In this document: positions 62,765 to 64,000 of the stretch, piece by piece
Layout of the letters: every line of letters begins with the position of its first letter
How positions within the stretch are numbered: position 1 is the stretch's first letter
DNA from: CAYFZO01 sp965211995
GTDB taxonomy: Bacteria; Pseudomonadota; Gammaproteobacteria; Poriferisulfidales; Oxydemutatoraceae
Length of the DNA stretch: 64,000 nucleotides
NCBI GenBank assembly: GCA_965211995.1
Contig: OZ243040.1
Span: 1,054,001 to 1,118,000 of the forward strand
Reading direction: 5' to 3'
The notes under the pieces: generated by a model
The model's database searches: none
Seen by the model: the letters and a program-made list of their open reading frames with translations, nothing else
What the model was told of the DNA's origin: nothing
Program-made: the position numbers and the translations under genes

Positions 62765-64000
62765 TTATTCCGGCAACGGACTCCAGACGACGCGCAATTC
62801 GTCGCCGAGATAAACCAAAGGCACGCGGTCGCGCTCCCACGGCGGCACGCCGAGTTCCTGAAAGACTTTTTTCAGCCGCTTGTGAAAGCGCCCGCCGGCG
62901 TACGCGCATTTCTCTCCGCCGCGGCGCAGGCGCACGGTCAGCGCCGCGGCCTCGGTCAGTTCCGGCGCGCGTTCACGCAGTTGGCGCCAAGTCAGTTTGG
63001 CGTTGATCTCCGGCAGGTCGAGGTCGGTGCCGCAACGCCAGCGCCGTGCGCCCGCGGCGGCGGGCGGCGCGAGCGGCGTCATCGCGTACAACTTTCCGCG
63101 GTAATGGCGCACCTCGGCGCCGGGCCAGCGCGCCAGCGCGCCGGGGCCCGCGTCGCCGGACACCAAAACGCCGCTCAGGTGCAGCAGTTGCTTCTCCGAA
63201 GGCGTCGGCAGGCCGGCCCGCTCGAGCCAATGCCTCAGCACCGCTTTTTTCTCGGCGTCGTGCAACTCGAGACAGCGTGCGACCGACAAAGTGCCGCCGG
63301 CGTCGCGGCAATGCAGGTACCCCCGCCGTGCGACCCGGCCGATCAGTGCGCGGGCTTCGGCCTGATGACGCGCGGCGCGCGCCAGGGTTTCCCGCCACCC
63401 GGGCCAGCGTTCACACAGCACCGGCGCGAGCCGCCTCCGCACGTAATTGCGGTCGTAGCGCAAGTCATCGTTGGCGGGGTCGTCAAGCCATTCGAGACGG
63501 TGGTCGCGCGCGTACCGCTCGAGTTGTGCGCGCGTCGCGCCGAGCAGCGGGCGCACGATGCGCCCGGCGCCGAAGCGCGCACAGGCCGGCATGCCCGCGA
63601 GACCCGCGGGACCGCCGCCGCGCAGCAGTTGCAGCAAGACGGTCTCGGCCTGATCGTCGCGGTGGTGCGCCGTCATCAGCAGATCGCCGCTTTGCACCAG
63701 GGTTTTCAGCGCCGCGTAACGTGCGTCGCGCGCGGCTTCCTCCGGGCTGCGCTTGCGGGCGGCGGATGCCAGGCTGAAGTGCGGCGCCGGCCCGCCATCC
63801 GCCGCCGCCCGCCCGCATCGTCTTTGGTATTTCCCTTCACCGGCCGGGCTGCGCCCGCCCGGCTCCCCCTCGAGGAGCGAGTGATTTTCAGCGGCCCGCT
63901 CCGCTTGCTTTGACCGCGCTTCGGAGCGGCGGGCGGCGGCGTCAACGCGCAGGCACCGGCACGCGACGCCCAGCCGCTTCGCCGTGCGCCGGCAAAACCG
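62765..64000 (-). CDS. tilS: tRNA(Ile)-lysidine synthetase with translated element insert (5' end outside window)
   Basis: Makes lysidine at C34 of tRNA-Ile(CAU). At least 411 residues are in the window; the N-terminal SGGxDS ATP site lies beyond the edge. Visible: LLMTAHHRDDQAETVLLQLLRG, GAGRIVRPLLGATRAQL, DPANDDLRYDRNYVRRRLAP and the C-terminal RFHKRLKKVFQELGVPPWER. Upstream of ARDARYAAL, the frame runs without a stop through a palindromic-element peptide (copy j) and then resumes TilS-like sequence (FCRRTAKRLGVACRCLRVD). The element therefore sits inside the N-terminal domain where homologues have only a short loop. Confidence 0.93.
   Translation of the reverse strand, partial: RFCRRTAKRLGVACRCLRVDAAARRSEARSKQAERAAENHSLLEGEPGGRSPAGEGKYQRRCGRAAADGGPAPHFSLASAARKRSPEEAARDARYAALKTLVQSGDLLMTAHHRDDQAETVLLQLLRGGGPAGLAGMPACARFGAGRIVRPLLGATRAQLERYARDHRLEWLDDPANDDLRYDRNYVRRRLAPVLCERWPGWRETLARAARHQAEARALIGRVARRGYLHCRDAGGTLSVARCLELHDAEKKAVLRHWLERAGLPTPSEKQLLHLSGVLVSGDAGPGALARWPGAEVRHYRGKLYAMTPLAPPAAAGARRWRCGTDLDLPEINAKLTWRQLRERAPELTEAAALTVRLRRGGEKCAYAGGRFHKRLKKVFQELGVPPWERDRVPLVYLGDELRVVWSPLPE
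63770..63930 (-). repeat. Palindromic element, copy j, in frame inside tilS
   Basis: Ends AGGCTGAAGTGCGGCGCCGG and GACCGCGCTTCGGAGCGGC; centre GCCGGGCTGCGCCCGCC. Encodes SEARSKQAERAAENHSLLEG, GRSPAGEGKYQRR and GRAAADGGPAPHFSLAS without a stop. Confidence 0.93.

Overview
The window is high-GC DNA that looks chromosomal and gammaproteobacterial. The evidence is gene order and content: tilS-pyrG-kdsA-eno-ftsB-ispD-ispF, RDD-lptG-lptF-pepA-valS, xerD-dsbC, yoaA-tsaB, and EF-P with its lysylation enzymes EpmA and EpmB. C1 genes point to a methylotroph or C1-using heterotroph. An xoxF-xoxG-xoxJ locus encodes a methanol dehydrogenase with the Asp-x-Asp signature of lanthanide enzymes. It is followed by a PQQ-associated CxxxCW protein and is divergent from formate-tetrahydrofolate ligase (fhs). 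Ankyrin and cadherin-like surface proteins would fit a host- or particle-associated lifestyle, but that is only inference.

Layout. 1-6850: xoxF/G/J, a CxxxCW rhodanese fusion, and fhs. 7079-8253: an AT-richer orphan DNA methyltransferase beside tRNA-Ser(UGA). 8477-9975: yccA, then the broken tail of a PQQ sugar dehydrogenase-cytochrome c. 9981-14711: MOSC protein, OFA-family (oxalate/formate) transporter, diheme cytochrome c and a second PQQ alcohol dehydrogenase. 14924-20577: exported histone-deacetylase-like hydrolase, ankyrin protein, serS, CPA2 antiporter. 21372-26717: a 1781-residue surface protein with about ten Ig/cadherin-like modules and a CTERM-type tail. 27282-30341: LMW phosphatase, epmA, efp, epmB. 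30793-41674: htpX, parC, HAD phosphatase, parE, AddA-like helicase-nuclease. 42006-51695: dsbC, xerD, RDD protein, a small membrane protein, lptG, lptF, pepA, valS. 51889-53928: a Type II restriction-modification operon whose nuclease carries an in-frame stop, plus a wrecked YefM-type antitoxin. 54037-64000: tsaB, yoaA, ispF, ispD, ftsB, eno, kdsA, pyrG, tilS.

Two genome-wide peculiarities stand out. First, a family of about 150-230 bp palindromic elements with imperfect terminal inverted repeats occurs at least ten times. In ParC, the AddA-like helicase, YoaA and TilS the element sits inside the coding sequence, always in the same orientation and reading frame. It therefore adds a recognisable peptide of about 55 residues to unrelated enzymes, as Rickettsia palindromic elements do. 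Second, nearly every spacer of any size is built from divergent tandem copies of the neighbouring gene ends (periods 70, 103, 117, 129, 137, 157, 163, 173 and 357 bp). At valS and htpX these copies form chains of small open frames that keep a start codon; at valS each stop overlaps the next start.

How the genes may work together. XoxF would oxidise methanol in the periplasm and pass electrons to XoxG. Fhs would feed formate into the tetrahydrofolate pool. The second quinoprotein and its diheme cytochrome would oxidise another alcohol, beside a possible oxalate/formate carrier. Strong intrinsic terminators separate both quinoprotein genes from their cytochrome genes, so dehydrogenase and cytochrome levels are probably set separately. 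No PQQ synthesis genes are visible in the window.
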